Source of the DNA: SURF-13 sp038924245
GTDB taxonomy: Bacteria; Pseudomonadota; Gammaproteobacteria; SURF-13
NCBI GenBank assembly: GCA_038924245.1
Contig: JBCKVB010000027.1
Location: forward strand, 1-19,661
DNA length: 19,661 nt
Reading direction: 5' to 3'
Position numbers and translations under genes: made by a program. This document shows, one piece after another, positions 7,134-14,566 of the stretch. Every line of letters begins with the position of its first letter. Within the stretch, counting starts at the first letter, position 1. The notes beneath the pieces were generated by a model. That model had not been told where the DNA came from. It was given only the letters and a program-made list of their open reading frames with translations, and did not search any database.

Positions 7134-7775
7134 ATGACGAAAACCATCAAGAATTTCATATTGGGGAGTATCATGGCCGCTACCTCGCTCTTTGGCCTTA
7201 ACACCGCTTATGCGGGAGGGATCCTCAACAATCACGCCTACGTAGTGGATGCGAGCGGCACTCTGGTGCGCGATGGCCCCGGGAAATGCATCCGTACCGG
7301 CTCTTGGGGTGACCCCGTACACTTCCTGGCGGAATGTGGCGATGCGGTAGAGTCCATGGAGACACCCGCACTCTCCAAAGGCCCGCAAGCTCCCGCCATT
7401 CGCGCCACGTTGCAGACCGACGCCTACTTCGACTTCGACAAGTCCGTGCTGAAAGCGGAAGGCCAGTCCAAGCTGGATGAGTTCGTGGTCAAAATGAACG
7501 AGCACACCGAAGTAGACGTGCTGCTGATCACCGGGCATACCGACCGGATTGGCAGCGAGGCGTATAACATGGCTCTGTCACAGCGCCGCGCGGATGCCGT
7601 GAAAGACTATCTGGTCCGCAAGGGCGTGTCATCGAGCCGCATCGAAACCGCCGCCAAGGGCGAGTCCGAGCCGAGCGTCACATGCAGTGACAAAAATCGC
7701 GCCGCCCTCATCAAGTGCCTGGCCCCGAACCGGCGCGTGGATGTTGAGGCCAAGGTACAGCAAGAAAAACGCTGA
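7134..7775 (+). CDS. exported OmpA-domain (peptidoglycan-binding) protein
   Basis: 213 residues. A Sec signal peptide is clear: KTIKN, a hydrophobic core, then AYA before G28. There is no lipobox. Residues about 30-70 form a short region with two cysteines (GKCIRTG, LAECGD). The OmpA C-terminal domain runs from about 90 to 208, with YFDFDKSVL, ITGHTDRIGSEAYNMALSQRR and NRRVDVEAK. This domain binds the diaminopimelate of peptidoglycan, so the protein should sit in the periplasm or be tethered at the outer membrane. It has no beta-barrel domain, so it is not a classical OmpA porin. Two further cysteines flank a short insertion near the end (VTCSDKNRAALIKCL) and probably form a disulfide. AAGGA at 7120-7124 is well placed for ATG 7134. 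The gene stands alone between an FNR-type promoter and a strong terminator. Confidence 0.93.
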   Translation: MTKTIKNFILGSIMAATSLFGLNTAYAGGILNNHAYVVDASGTLVRDGPGKCIRTGSWGDPVHFLAECGDAVESMETPALSKGPQAPAIRATLQTDAYFDFDKSVLKAEGQSKLDEFVVKMNEHTEVDVLLITGHTDRIGSEAYNMALSQRRADAVKDYLVRKGVSSSRIETAAKGESEPSVTCSDKNRAALIKCLAPNRRVDVEAKVQQEKR

Positions 7776-7802
7776 TACGAAACCTTAAATAGCAGTATTA
7801 TA

Positions 7803-7829
7803 AAGCCCCGCTTCCGCGGGGCTTTTTTT
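7803..7829 (+). terminator. Rho-independent terminator
   Basis: AAGCCCCGC (7803-7811), loop TTCC, GCGGGGCTT (7816-7824), with a seven-T run at 7823-7829. It ends the OmpA-like transcript and isolates it from mtaD. Confidence 0.95.
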
Positions 7830-7873
7830 ATGCGGCCCAGTTGAGATAACACCTGAGCGGCACATAACACAGC

Positions 7874-9187
7874 ATGCAGCAGATTGATTTAATCATACAC
7901 GCGCGTTGGGTGATTCCGGTAGAACCCGCAGGCGTGCTGGAGCAGCACTGCGTGGCGGTGCATGAGGGCCGCATCGTCGCGCTGCTGCCGAGCGCGGATG
8001 TGGAGACGCGTTACCAGGCCGCGGAAACCCTACATCTGACCGAACACGCGCTGATTCCGGGTCTCATTAACGCGCACACCCACGCCGCGATGTCGCTGCT
8101 GCGCGGGCTGGCCGATGACCTGCCGCTGATGGAATGGCTGAACCAGCATATCTGGCCCGCCGAAAGCGCCTGGATAAGCCCTGAGTTTGTACACGACGGC
8201 GTCGAGTTGGCCATCGCGGAAATGCTACGCGGCGGCACCACCTGCTTTAACGACATGTATTTCTTCCCGGACGAAACCGCGCGTGTCGCCGCGCGCTGTG
8301 GCATGCGCGCCAATGTCGGCCTGATTGTGCTGGACTTCCCCACCGCCTGGGCGAGCAACGCGGACGACTATCTGCACAAGGGCATCGCGCTGCACGATGC
8401 GTTGCGCGATGAGCCGCTGCTCAGCGCCAGCTTCGCGCCGCATGCGCCGTATACGGTGTCCGACGCGCCGCTGCAAAAAATCGTCACCTACGCGGAAGAG
8501 CTGAACCTGCAAATTCACATGCACGTGCACGAGACCGCCGATGAAGTGCGCCAGGGGCTGGATAAATACGGCACGCGCCCGCTGCAACGTTTGAAAGAAC
8601 TGGGCCTCCTGTCACCTTCCCTCATGGCGGTGCACATGACGCAGTTGACCGATGAAGAGATCGCCCAGGTTGCGCAGAGCGGCGCGCACGTGCTGCACTG
8701 CCCGGAGTCCAACCTCAAGCTGGCGAGCGGTTTCTGTCCGGTGGACAGGCTCCTCAAGGCGGGCGTAAACGTGGCCATCGGCACCGACGGGGCGGCGAGC
8801 AATAATGACCTGGATATGTGGAGTGAGATGCGCAGCGCGGCGCTGCTCGCCAAGGGCGTGAGCGGGGACGCCACCAGCGTGCCCGCTGCGCAGGCGCTGC
8901 GCATGGCGACGATCAACGGCGCACGCGCGCTGGGATTGGAGGACAGGACCGGCTCCCTGCAACCCGGCAAGGCCGCCGACATGACCGCGGTGCATTTGGG
9001 CGCTATCGAAACCCAGCCGCTGTATGATCCCGTGTCGCAACTGGTGTACGCGGCGGGACGTCATCAGGTAACCGATGTCTGGGTGGCCGGGCGGCGCCTG
9101 CTGCAGGAACGCGAACTTACCACCCTCGATGAGCAGGCCATCCTCGCCAAGGCCAGGCAGTGGCGCGCTAAAATCCGCGCCAGTTAG
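7874..9187 (+). CDS. mtaD: 5-methylthioadenosine/S-adenosylhomocysteine deaminase
   Basis: 437 residues, an amidohydrolase of the MtaD/TrzN type. It deaminates 5'-methylthioadenosine to methylthioinosine, and S-adenosylhomocysteine to S-inosylhomocysteine. Metal ligands are visible: H68 and H70 in INAHTHAAMS, the histidine of HMHVHET near 217, H274 region CPESNLKLASG, and D305 in GTDGAASNNDLDMW. In Pseudomonas aeruginosa the orthologous deaminase, adjacent to mtnA and ubiG, opens an MTA salvage route through methylthioinosine; the same neighbours here support that role. ATG 7874 fits the family N-terminus. Its Shine-Dalgarno is weak. The gene leads the run mtaD-ubiG-gph-rmuC. Confidence 0.93.
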   Translation: MQQIDLIIHARWVIPVEPAGVLEQHCVAVHEGRIVALLPSADVETRYQAAETLHLTEHALIPGLINAHTHAAMSLLRGLADDLPLMEWLNQHIWPAESAWISPEFVHDGVELAIAEMLRGGTTCFNDMYFFPDETARVAARCGMRANVGLIVLDFPTAWASNADDYLHKGIALHDALRDEPLLSASFAPHAPYTVSDAPLQKIVTYAEELNLQIHMHVHETADEVRQGLDKYGTRPLQRLKELGLLSPSLMAVHMTQLTDEEIAQVAQSGAHVLHCPESNLKLASGFCPVDRLLKAGVNVAIGTDGAASNNDLDMWSEMRSAALLAKGVSGDATSVPAAQALRMATINGARALGLEDRTGSLQPGKAADMTAVHLGAIETQPLYDPVSQLVYAAGRHQVTDVWVAGRRLLQERELTTLDEQAILAKARQWRAKIRAS

Positions 9188-9234
9188 TCTCCCGCCCCCT
9201 CTCCGCTGCACGCCTTTTAGGCTATGCTATAGAA

Positions 9235-9936
9235 GTGAACACCGCACCCAATATAGATCAAGCAGAACTCGCCAAGTTTGAAAGCGCCGCCGCGCGCTGG
9301 TGGGATCCGGGCGGCGAATTCAAACCGCTGCATGATATCAATCCCCTGCGCCTTGAATATATCGAGAGCAAGGTTGCGCTCGCCGGCAAACGCATGCTCG
9401 ACGTGGGGTGCGGCGGCGGCATACTGGCCGAAGGACTGGCGCAACGCGGCGCCGAGGTCACCGGCATAGACGTGGGCGCGGCCTCGCTCACCGCGGCGCG
9501 CCTGCACCTGCTGGAGTCCGGCCTCAAGGTGGATTACCGGCAAATTACTGTCGAGCAATTCGCCGCACAAAATCCCGCGGCGTTCGATGTCATCACCTGC
9601 ATGGAACTGCTGGAACACGTGCCCGACCCGGCCTCCGTGGTCCAGGCCTGCGCGCAACTGGTCAAGCCGGGTGGGCTGGTGTTTTTCTCCACGCTCAACC
9701 GCAATCCAAAATCGTATCTGTTCGCCGTGCTGGGAGCGGAATATCTGCTGCGCATGCTGCCGCGCGGCACGCATGACTACGGAAAATTCATCCGCCCCGC
9801 GGAACTGGCCGCGTGGCTAAGAGAGAGCGGCCTCACGCTGCGCGAGTTGATAGGCATGAACTACAATCCGCTCACCCGGCATTACAGCTTGTCACGCGAC
9901 GTGAGCGTGAATTATTTCGCCTGCGCCGAGCGATGA
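9235..9936 (+). CDS. ubiG: ubiquinone biosynthesis O-methyltransferase
   Basis: 233 residues (E. coli UbiG has 240). It catalyses both O-methylations of ubiquinone synthesis with S-adenosylmethionine. The nucleotide-binding motif MLDVGCGGGILAEGLAQRGA is at 54-73, with acidic D79 (VTGIDVG). MELLEHVPDP and the FFSTLNRNPKSYL segment are typical of UbiG, as is the N-terminal KFESAAARWWDP. The start is GTG 9235, 47 nt after mtaD. A TATGCT at 9223-9228 is placed as a -10 for a start at the GTG itself, but it has no -35, so read-through from mtaD is more likely. S-adenosylhomocysteine, the by-product, is a possible MtaD substrate. The TGA overlaps the next ATG. Confidence 0.95.
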   Translation: MNTAPNIDQAELAKFESAAARWWDPGGEFKPLHDINPLRLEYIESKVALAGKRMLDVGCGGGILAEGLAQRGAEVTGIDVGAASLTAARLHLLESGLKVDYRQITVEQFAAQNPAAFDVITCMELLEHVPDPASVVQACAQLVKPGGLVFFSTLNRNPKSYLFAVLGAEYLLRMLPRGTHDYGKFIRPAELAAWLRESGLTLRELIGMNYNPLTRHYSLSRDVSVNYFACAER

Positions 9937-10601
9937 AGCATGGACTGCGTACCGTGCTGTTCGATCTGGACGGCACGCTGGCGGACACCGCCCCTGACCT
10001 CGCCTATGCGCTCAACGCGGTGTTGCAGGAACAAGGGTGCGCCGCCCTGCCCTACTCACGCATCCGCCCCGCGGTGTCGCACGGCGCCAGCGCGCTGATA
10101 CGTCTTGGATTCAACATCGAGTCTGATGCCGCGAACTTTGAACCGCTACGCTTGCGCCTGCTCGACATCTATCAACAGCATCTAGCCGATCAAACCACCT
10201 TGTTCGCGGGTGTGCCGGAACTGCTGGAGCATATTGAACAGCGCGGCATGAACTGGGGCGTGATTACCAATAAACCGGCCTGGCTCACCGAACCGCTCAT
10301 GGACAAGCTGGGCCTGACACAGCGCGCCGCCTGTATCGTGAGCGGCGATACCACCGTGCGCCGCAAACCCGATCCCGCACCGATGCTCTACGCCTGCAAC
10401 ATGGCGGGCAGCGCAGTACAGGAGTGCGTGTACGTCGGCGACGCCGAGCGCGACATCGAGGCGGGCAGACGCGCGGGGATGAAAACCCTGGTGGCCTTGT
10501 TCGGTTATATCGCGGAGGACGACACACCTCACGCATGGGGCGCGGATGGCATGATAAACACGCCACAGGACGTGTTGACCTGGATGGACAGTCATGCCTG
10601 A
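9933..10601 (+). CDS. gph: HAD phosphatase, phosphoglycolate phosphatase / MupP type
   Basis: 222 residues. The start is ATG 9933, in an ATGA overlap with ubiG; an upstream extension of this frame is only antisense to good sense in ubiG. HAD motifs: I, LFDLDGTLADT at 9-19; II, WGVITNKP; III, the lysine of RRKPDP; IV, VYVGDAERDIEAG. The cap is the usual small helical type. Databases often call this phosphoglycolate phosphatase, but the location after ubiG and motifs such as NWGVITNKP and GYIAEDDTPHAWGAD resemble MupP, the MurNAc-6-phosphate phosphatase of the Pseudomonas cell-wall recycling route (recalled, not searched). Substrate therefore undecided. Confidence 0.9.
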   Translation: MKHGLRTVLFDLDGTLADTAPDLAYALNAVLQEQGCAALPYSRIRPAVSHGASALIRLGFNIESDAANFEPLRLRLLDIYQQHLADQTTLFAGVPELLEHIEQRGMNWGVITNKPAWLTEPLMDKLGLTQRAACIVSGDTTVRRKPDPAPMLYACNMAGSAVQECVYVGDAERDIEAGRRAGMKTLVALFGYIAEDDTPHAWGADGMINTPQDVLTWMDSHA

Positions 10602-11883
10602 GTCCGTGTCACTGGTTACATTGCTGGCCAGCGCCGCTCTGGCGCTGCTGGCCGGGGCGTGCGCGTGTTATTTCTATCTTCAGCGCCGTGTCGGCGAACT
10701 GCGCGAAGCCAATGCCGCGCTGCGCGCCACACTGGAGGCGGAGCGCCACGCCTCCGCTGAGAAAATGAACGCCCTGGAAGGCGCGCGCGCCGAGCTTACT
10801 CACACCTTCGGCGCCTTGGCGGGCCAGGCGTTGCGCAGCAATACCGAGGAATTTCTTAAACTCGCGCAGGAAAATCTCAAGCAGTTCCAGATCAAGGCGC
10901 AGGGCGACCTGACGCAAAAAGAAAAGGCGATTGAAAATCTGGTCAAACCCATCAAGGAAGCGCTGGAAAAAACCGAAAAACAGATACACCAGATCGAACT
11001 GGAACGCAGGGAGGCCTACGGCTCGCTCAGCAAACACCTGGAACAGATGGCGCACGCGCAGCAGACGTTGCAGAGCGAGACGCGCAATCTCACCCAGGCG
11101 TTGCGGCGTCCCGAAGTGCGCGGTCAATGGGGCGAGATGACGCTCAAGCGCCTCGCGGAGCTGTCGGGCATGGTGGAGTACTGCGATTTTTACCAACAGG
11201 AACACACCGCGACGGAAGATGGCGCGATCCGTCCCGACATGATCGTGCGCATGCCGGACGGGCGCGAGATCGTGGTGGACGCCAAGACCCCGCTCGACGC
11301 CTATCTCAGCGCCGTGGAGGCCACGGACGACGCAACGCGCGACAAATATCTGCAACAGCACGCGCGCAAGGTCGCGGAACGCGTGAAGGAATTGGCCAGC
11401 AAGGGCTACTGGTCGCAGTTTCCCAATGCGCCCGATTTTGTGGTGTTGTTCATACCCGGCGATCAGTTTCTCAGCGCCGCGCTGGATATTGACCGTGACC
11501 TGATGGAAAACGCCCTGCGGCAAAAGGTCATCCTCGCCACGCCCACCAGTTTTGTCGCCCTGCTGCGCGCCGTCGCCTATGGCTGGCGGCAACAGAGTCT
11601 GGCCGCCAACGCGGAAAAGATACGTGATCTGGGCGCCGAGCTATACGAACGTCTGGCGACCTTCACCGAACACCTCTCCAAGGTGGGCGGCAATTTAAAG
11701 GCCGCCATGGAGTCTTACAACAAGGCCGCCGGTTCTTATGATCGCATGCTCATACCCAGCGCGCGGAAATTCGTGGAAATGGGCATCCAGGCCAACAAGC
11801 CGCTTGAGTCACCCGCACCCGTGGAGATGGATGTGCGCACCCTCACCGGTGCGGCGAAAAACAAGCCGCCCGGCAAACGTTGA
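10594..11883 (+). CDS. rmuC: DNA recombination protein RmuC
   Basis: 429 residues. RmuC proteins are implicated in limiting recombination at inverted repeats and have a PD-(D/E)XK nuclease-like core. An N-terminal membrane helix (about 5-27) is followed by a long coiled coil (about 30-170, rich in E, K, Q and L) and the RmuC domain (about 170-390). Signatures: RGQWGEMTLKRL, the putative metal site RPDMIVRMPDGREIVVDAK, and FIPGDQFLSAAL. The membrane helix suggests anchoring at the inner membrane with the nuclease domain in the cytoplasm. The start overlaps gph by 8 nt. The stop TGA shares its A with the ATG of the next gene. Confidence 0.93.
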   Translation: MPESVSLVTLLASAALALLAGACACYFYLQRRVGELREANAALRATLEAERHASAEKMNALEGARAELTHTFGALAGQALRSNTEEFLKLAQENLKQFQIKAQGDLTQKEKAIENLVKPIKEALEKTEKQIHQIELERREAYGSLSKHLEQMAHAQQTLQSETRNLTQALRRPEVRGQWGEMTLKRLAELSGMVEYCDFYQQEHTATEDGAIRPDMIVRMPDGREIVVDAKTPLDAYLSAVEATDDATRDKYLQQHARKVAERVKELASKGYWSQFPNAPDFVVLFIPGDQFLSAALDIDRDLMENALRQKVILATPTSFVALLRAVAYGWRQQSLAANAEKIRDLGAELYERLATFTEHLSKVGGNLKAAMESYNKAAGSYDRMLIPSARKFVEMGIQANKPLESPAPVEMDVRTLTGAAKNKPPGKR

Positions 11884-12737
11884 TGTCCCCTTACAATTAC
11901 TGCCGGGACAAGGCCGCGCCGCCCGGTTCAACGCTGTATTACAGTCTGCTGTATGTCCCGCAAACAGAACGCGAGGCCATCACGGCGCTGCACGCCTTGC
12001 GTCAGGAGTTATTCAACGTACTGGATGAGTGCAGCGACCCGTCCGTGGCGCGCATGAAACTCGAATGGTGGCGTTCGGAAATCCAGCAGACCTTCCAGGG
12101 AACGGCACGGCATCCCGTGACCCAGGCACTGCTGCCTCTCACGCAGCGCTACAATCTGCCTGTTGAGCAGTTTCTGGAAATCCTGGACGGCGTGCGGATG
12201 GGGCTGGATGTCACGCATTACAGCTCCTTCAAGGAGTTGTTGCTCTACTGTCATCGCGTAAGCAGCATGGTGGCATTGATGAGCGCGGAGATTCTGGGTT
12301 ATACGGAACGCAACACGCTCAAGGCCGCCAATGACCTGGGCGTGGCGCTGCAACTGGCGCGTTTCGTACGCGACTTGCGCAGGGACGCGCTGCACGGGCG
12401 CCTGTTTCTGCCACTGGATGAAATGAACCGCTTTGGAGTGGACTTCAACGACCTGAAAGAAAAAACTTCCAGCGACAATCTAGGCGAACTGATAAAATTT
12501 CAGGCGCAGCGCGCACGCGAATACCACGACAAGGCGTTGACTCAGCTCTCTGATGTTGACCGTTACCGCCAGCTCGCCCTGCTCACCGAGGCGAAATTAT
12601 CTTTTGCCCTGCTTGACCATCTGGAGGGCAGCGGTTGGCGCTTGCCGAAACAACGCGTGGCGCTCACCCCGTTGCGCCAGCTTTGGATTGCCTGGCGCGC
12701 CATGCGCCGCGAGCGGCGCGCTCACCGCTCAGGGTAA
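11883..12737 (+). CDS. squalene/phytoene synthase-family protein, degenerate first Asp motif
   Basis: 284 residues from ATG 11883 (TGATG overlap with rmuC; a TTG three bases upstream is also in frame). The fold is the head-to-head isoprenyl synthase of HpnC/HpnD/CrtB: YCRDKAAPPGSTLYYSLLY near the start, KLEWWRSEI at 60-67, the RVSSMV segment, and QLARFVRDLRRDALHGRLFLP at about 157-177. The second aspartate motif (D164, D168) is kept. The first, DDVVD in HpnD, reads FNVLD here, leaving only D48, and the QLTN segment before motif two is QLAR. No hopanoid or carotenoid genes lie nearby. It may be a weak or altered synthase, or a non-catalytic relative like the complex I assembly factor NDUFAF6. 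Cytosolic or membrane-associated. Confidence 0.85.
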   Translation: MSPYNYCRDKAAPPGSTLYYSLLYVPQTEREAITALHALRQELFNVLDECSDPSVARMKLEWWRSEIQQTFQGTARHPVTQALLPLTQRYNLPVEQFLEILDGVRMGLDVTHYSSFKELLLYCHRVSSMVALMSAEILGYTERNTLKAANDLGVALQLARFVRDLRRDALHGRLFLPLDEMNRFGVDFNDLKEKTSSDNLGELIKFQAQRAREYHDKALTQLSDVDRYRQLALLTEAKLSFALLDHLEGSGWRLPKQRVALTPLRQLWIAWRAMRRERRAHRSG

Positions 12738-12933
12738 TTGACCGGCGCGTTTGAGATAATCCGTCAGTTTGTCCGGTTTATAGCCGGGGAGGTCTTTATA
12801 GCGGCGTAGCGCATCGAGATGAACCTTTTCCGCGGCGTTCTCACACCGGCCGATGGGGAACTGCCGCAGCCAGCACCTTGCGCAGCAACAGCCTGCCCTT
12901 GAGCGACAACGTGGCGTTTTTACGCTGCGTCAT
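12729..12933 (-). pseudogene. small ORF broken by a one-base frameshift, unknown function
   Basis: The first part, ATG 12933 to TGA 12841-12843, gives MTQRKNATLSLKG and 17 more residues. A second frame then runs to TGA 12729-12731 and ends AAEKVHLDALRRYKDLPGY followed by KPDKLTDYLKRAGQLP, which has normal protein character. Removing one base from the G4 run at 12855-12858 (C4 on the coding strand) joins them into one 67-residue basic protein. It converges on the preceding plus-strand gene and overlaps its last 9 nt. No clear Shine-Dalgarno is present and I recognise no family. It is either a recent frameshift, a sequencing error, or two chance frames. Confidence 0.5.
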
Positions 12934-12960
12934 GCATTGGCGGGGAGCCGCCGCTGCGCT

Positions 12961-13044
12961 TTATTTGCCCACGAACAGCGAGGTGATCCACGCCGTGACC
13001 ACGATCAGCGCCGCCAGGCCAAACATTACAAAAGTAAAGTCCAT
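12961..13044 (-). CDS. 27-aa single-helix membrane protein
   Basis: ATG 13042-13044 opens 27 codons ending at TAA 12961-12963: MDFTFVMFGLAALIVVTAWI and then TSLFVGK. Residues about 5-25 form one hydrophobic helix with a central Trp, an acidic N-terminus and a lysine C-terminus. GAGGAG (13053-13058) lies eight bases before the ATG, the best Shine-Dalgarno in the window. The gene follows fccB on the same strand, 116 nt downstream, after a hairpin. Proteins of this size often are accessory subunits of respiratory or transport complexes (CydX, CcoQ and KdpF are examples), but it matches none I know. Function unknown. Confidence 0.7.
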   Translation of the reverse strand: MDFTFVMFGLAALIVVTAWITSLFVGK

Positions 13045-13052
13045 CGCTTACA

Positions 13053-13058
13053 CTCCTC
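13053..13058 (-). promoter_or_regulatory. Shine-Dalgarno of the 27-aa protein
   Basis: GAGGAG on the minus strand, 8 nt from the start codon. It is the main evidence that this very short ORF is translated. Confidence 0.7.
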
Positions 13059-13120
13059 AACTTTAATTGACTGTGTTTACGGCCATCCGTGGCGTTACTT
13101 CAATGGGGTTGTTTAACACC

Positions 13121-13144
13121 CGCCAGCACATCCCTGTGCTGGCG
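13121..13144 (-). terminator. 10-bp perfect hairpin after fccB
   Basis: CGCCAGCACA (13121-13130) and TGTGCTGGCG (13135-13144) form a perfect stem with a TCCC loop (GGGA on the minus strand). A smaller hairpin, GCCGC-TTC-GCGGC at 13148-13160, touches the fccB stop. Neither is followed by a real U-run, so they may be partial terminators or mRNA-end stabilisers separating fccB from the small gene. Confidence 0.5.
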
Positions 13145-13160
13145 TTCGCCGCTTCGCGGC

Positions 13161-14498
13161 TCACCCAAGTAAATCGCCATACAAGGCCTTAGCCCAATCC
13201 AGTGTCGCTGCGCCCTTGGGCGCGTCGCGCTTTTCATCCGTGCCGGTGCTCTCCTTGGCCGGGCTGAACGCCTTGGATTGCCGGTCGTAATTAAAGCTCA
13301 CCCACATGCTGATCGCCTGTTTGGGTTCCGTGTTCACCATTGAATAACACAGGCTGGCCGGACTCGTCCAGTCCATCGCCTTGCCCGCCGCGTGCGCGGC
13401 GATCACCTTGGCCACGTATTTGCCCTCGCTGTTGGCGAGATGCGCGCTCTTCGGGAAACCCATAGGCCGGCTGTCGCCGGTGACGTAAACCCTTTCATCC
13501 CCCGGCACATGGTACTTGAGCACATCTATGCGCGCTTCTTTCTGCGGACTCTTGGGATCCGCCAGACCCGCCACTTCGATCAATCTCGATGCGCGCACCC
13601 CTGGATAGATCGCGGCTTCATCAAAGGTGTAAGAGTCGAATTCGGTGTGAATGGTTTTGGTGTCCACATCCACGCCGGTGATGTTGACCGAGGGGACGTA
13701 TTCCACGTAACCCTTGTAAAGCTCATCGAACGCGGCGTGGAACCCCGCCTTCTTCACCGCGATGTCGGGGTTGTCGTCCAGCAGCAGCACCTTGCCCTTG
13801 ATGTTGTGTTTTTTGAAGTAGGCCGCGATCATGCAGGTGCGCTCGTACGGCGCGGGTTTGCAGCGGAAATTACCGCCGGGCACGGTCTGCACGAACACTC
13901 CGCCCTTGAAGTTTTGTATCTTGCGCTTGATCGAGACGTGTTCGGCGCCCATCATAAAACCGGCGGGATATTCAGTGCGCAGGCGGTATTCTGTCTCCGG
14001 GTCCTTCACGCCGATGCGCGCGTAGTCGTAGTCCATGCCGGGGGCGAGCACCAGATAGTCATAGGCGATCTCGCCCTGTTCGGTGTGCACCTTGCGCGCG
14101 TTGCGCTCGACGCCGGTACAAGTGGCGTTAAAAAAGGTGTAGCCGCCGTTTTTCGCCGCGTCCAGAAAGCTGTGCGCCAGGAATTCAAGATCAATGATGT
14201 CCGCGTACCACAAATTACTGGAGAAACAGGAGGTATAAAGCGCGCGCTTTTCCACCAGCACCACGTCGAATTTCGGGTTCTCCCGTTTCAGGTACTTGGC
14301 GATGGTAAGCCCCGATGCGCCGCCGCCCACCACCACCACGCGCGGCCCCTTGGCCTTGGGCAGATAGGCTTTCCTCCCGGCGCTTACGCCCTTGGGCGCG
14401 GCCGCCGCCATACTGGGCAATCCGCCCATGGCGCCAACCGCCAACGCGACGCCAGATAGCTTGATGAAGCCACGCCGGGACAATTTGTTTTTGTTCAT
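13161..14498 (-). CDS. fccB: sulfide dehydrogenase (flavocytochrome c) flavoprotein subunit
   Basis: 445 residues. A twin-arginine signal (SRRGFIKLSG at 7-16, then a hydrophobic stretch ending in AAAA) sends it folded to the periplasm. The FAD motif VVVVGGGASG is at 54-63. C91 (YTSCFSSNLW) fits the residue that binds FAD covalently in Allochromatium FccB. C213 (FRCKPAPYE) and C384 (SLCYSMV) fit the redox disulfide at Cys161/Cys337; spacings of 122 and 171 here compare with 119 and 176 there. The C-terminal FCSD flavin-binding domain is present. The enzyme oxidises sulfide to sulfur or polysulfide and passes electrons to a cytochrome c partner, FccA. No cytochrome gene is adjacent, so the acceptor is unknown, and a FccB-like homologue with another role is possible. 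Confidence 0.92.
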   Translation of the reverse strand: MNKNKLSRRGFIKLSGVALAVGAMGGLPSMAAAAPKGVSAGRKAYLPKAKGPRVVVVGGGASGLTIAKYLKRENPKFDVVLVEKRALYTSCFSSNLWYADIIDLEFLAHSFLDAAKNGGYTFFNATCTGVERNARKVHTEQGEIAYDYLVLAPGMDYDYARIGVKDPETEYRLRTEYPAGFMMGAEHVSIKRKIQNFKGGVFVQTVPGGNFRCKPAPYERTCMIAAYFKKHNIKGKVLLLDDNPDIAVKKAGFHAAFDELYKGYVEYVPSVNITGVDVDTKTIHTEFDSYTFDEAAIYPGVRASRLIEVAGLADPKSPQKEARIDVLKYHVPGDERVYVTGDSRPMGFPKSAHLANSEGKYVAKVIAAHAAGKAMDWTSPASLCYSMVNTEPKQAISMWVSFNYDRQSKAFSPAKESTGTDEKRDAPKGAATLDWAKALYGDLLG

Positions 14499-14566
14499 GA
14501 GCTATTCTCTGAAGGGTGGGGGGAGATTTGTGGAATATTAAGCGGAAGCAGGCCGATAGGCAATCA

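Noticed and set aside
9221..9234. TATGCT as a leaderless promoter for ubiG
   Set aside because: Spacing fits but there is no -35 and the start would be GTG; read-through from mtaD 47 nt away is simpler.
9813..9932. 40-codon N-terminal extension of the HAD phosphatase
   Set aside because: It lies within ubiG in another frame and has no HAD features; the ATGA overlap start at 9933 puts motif I at the normal place.
10609..11592. 327-codon minus-strand frame opposite rmuC
   Set aside because: Antisense shadow; the plus-strand gene is complete with recognisable RmuC motifs and overlapping neighbours.
13392..14459. 355-codon plus-strand frame opposite fccB
   Set aside because: Antisense shadow; the minus strand encodes a complete Tat-exported flavoprotein.
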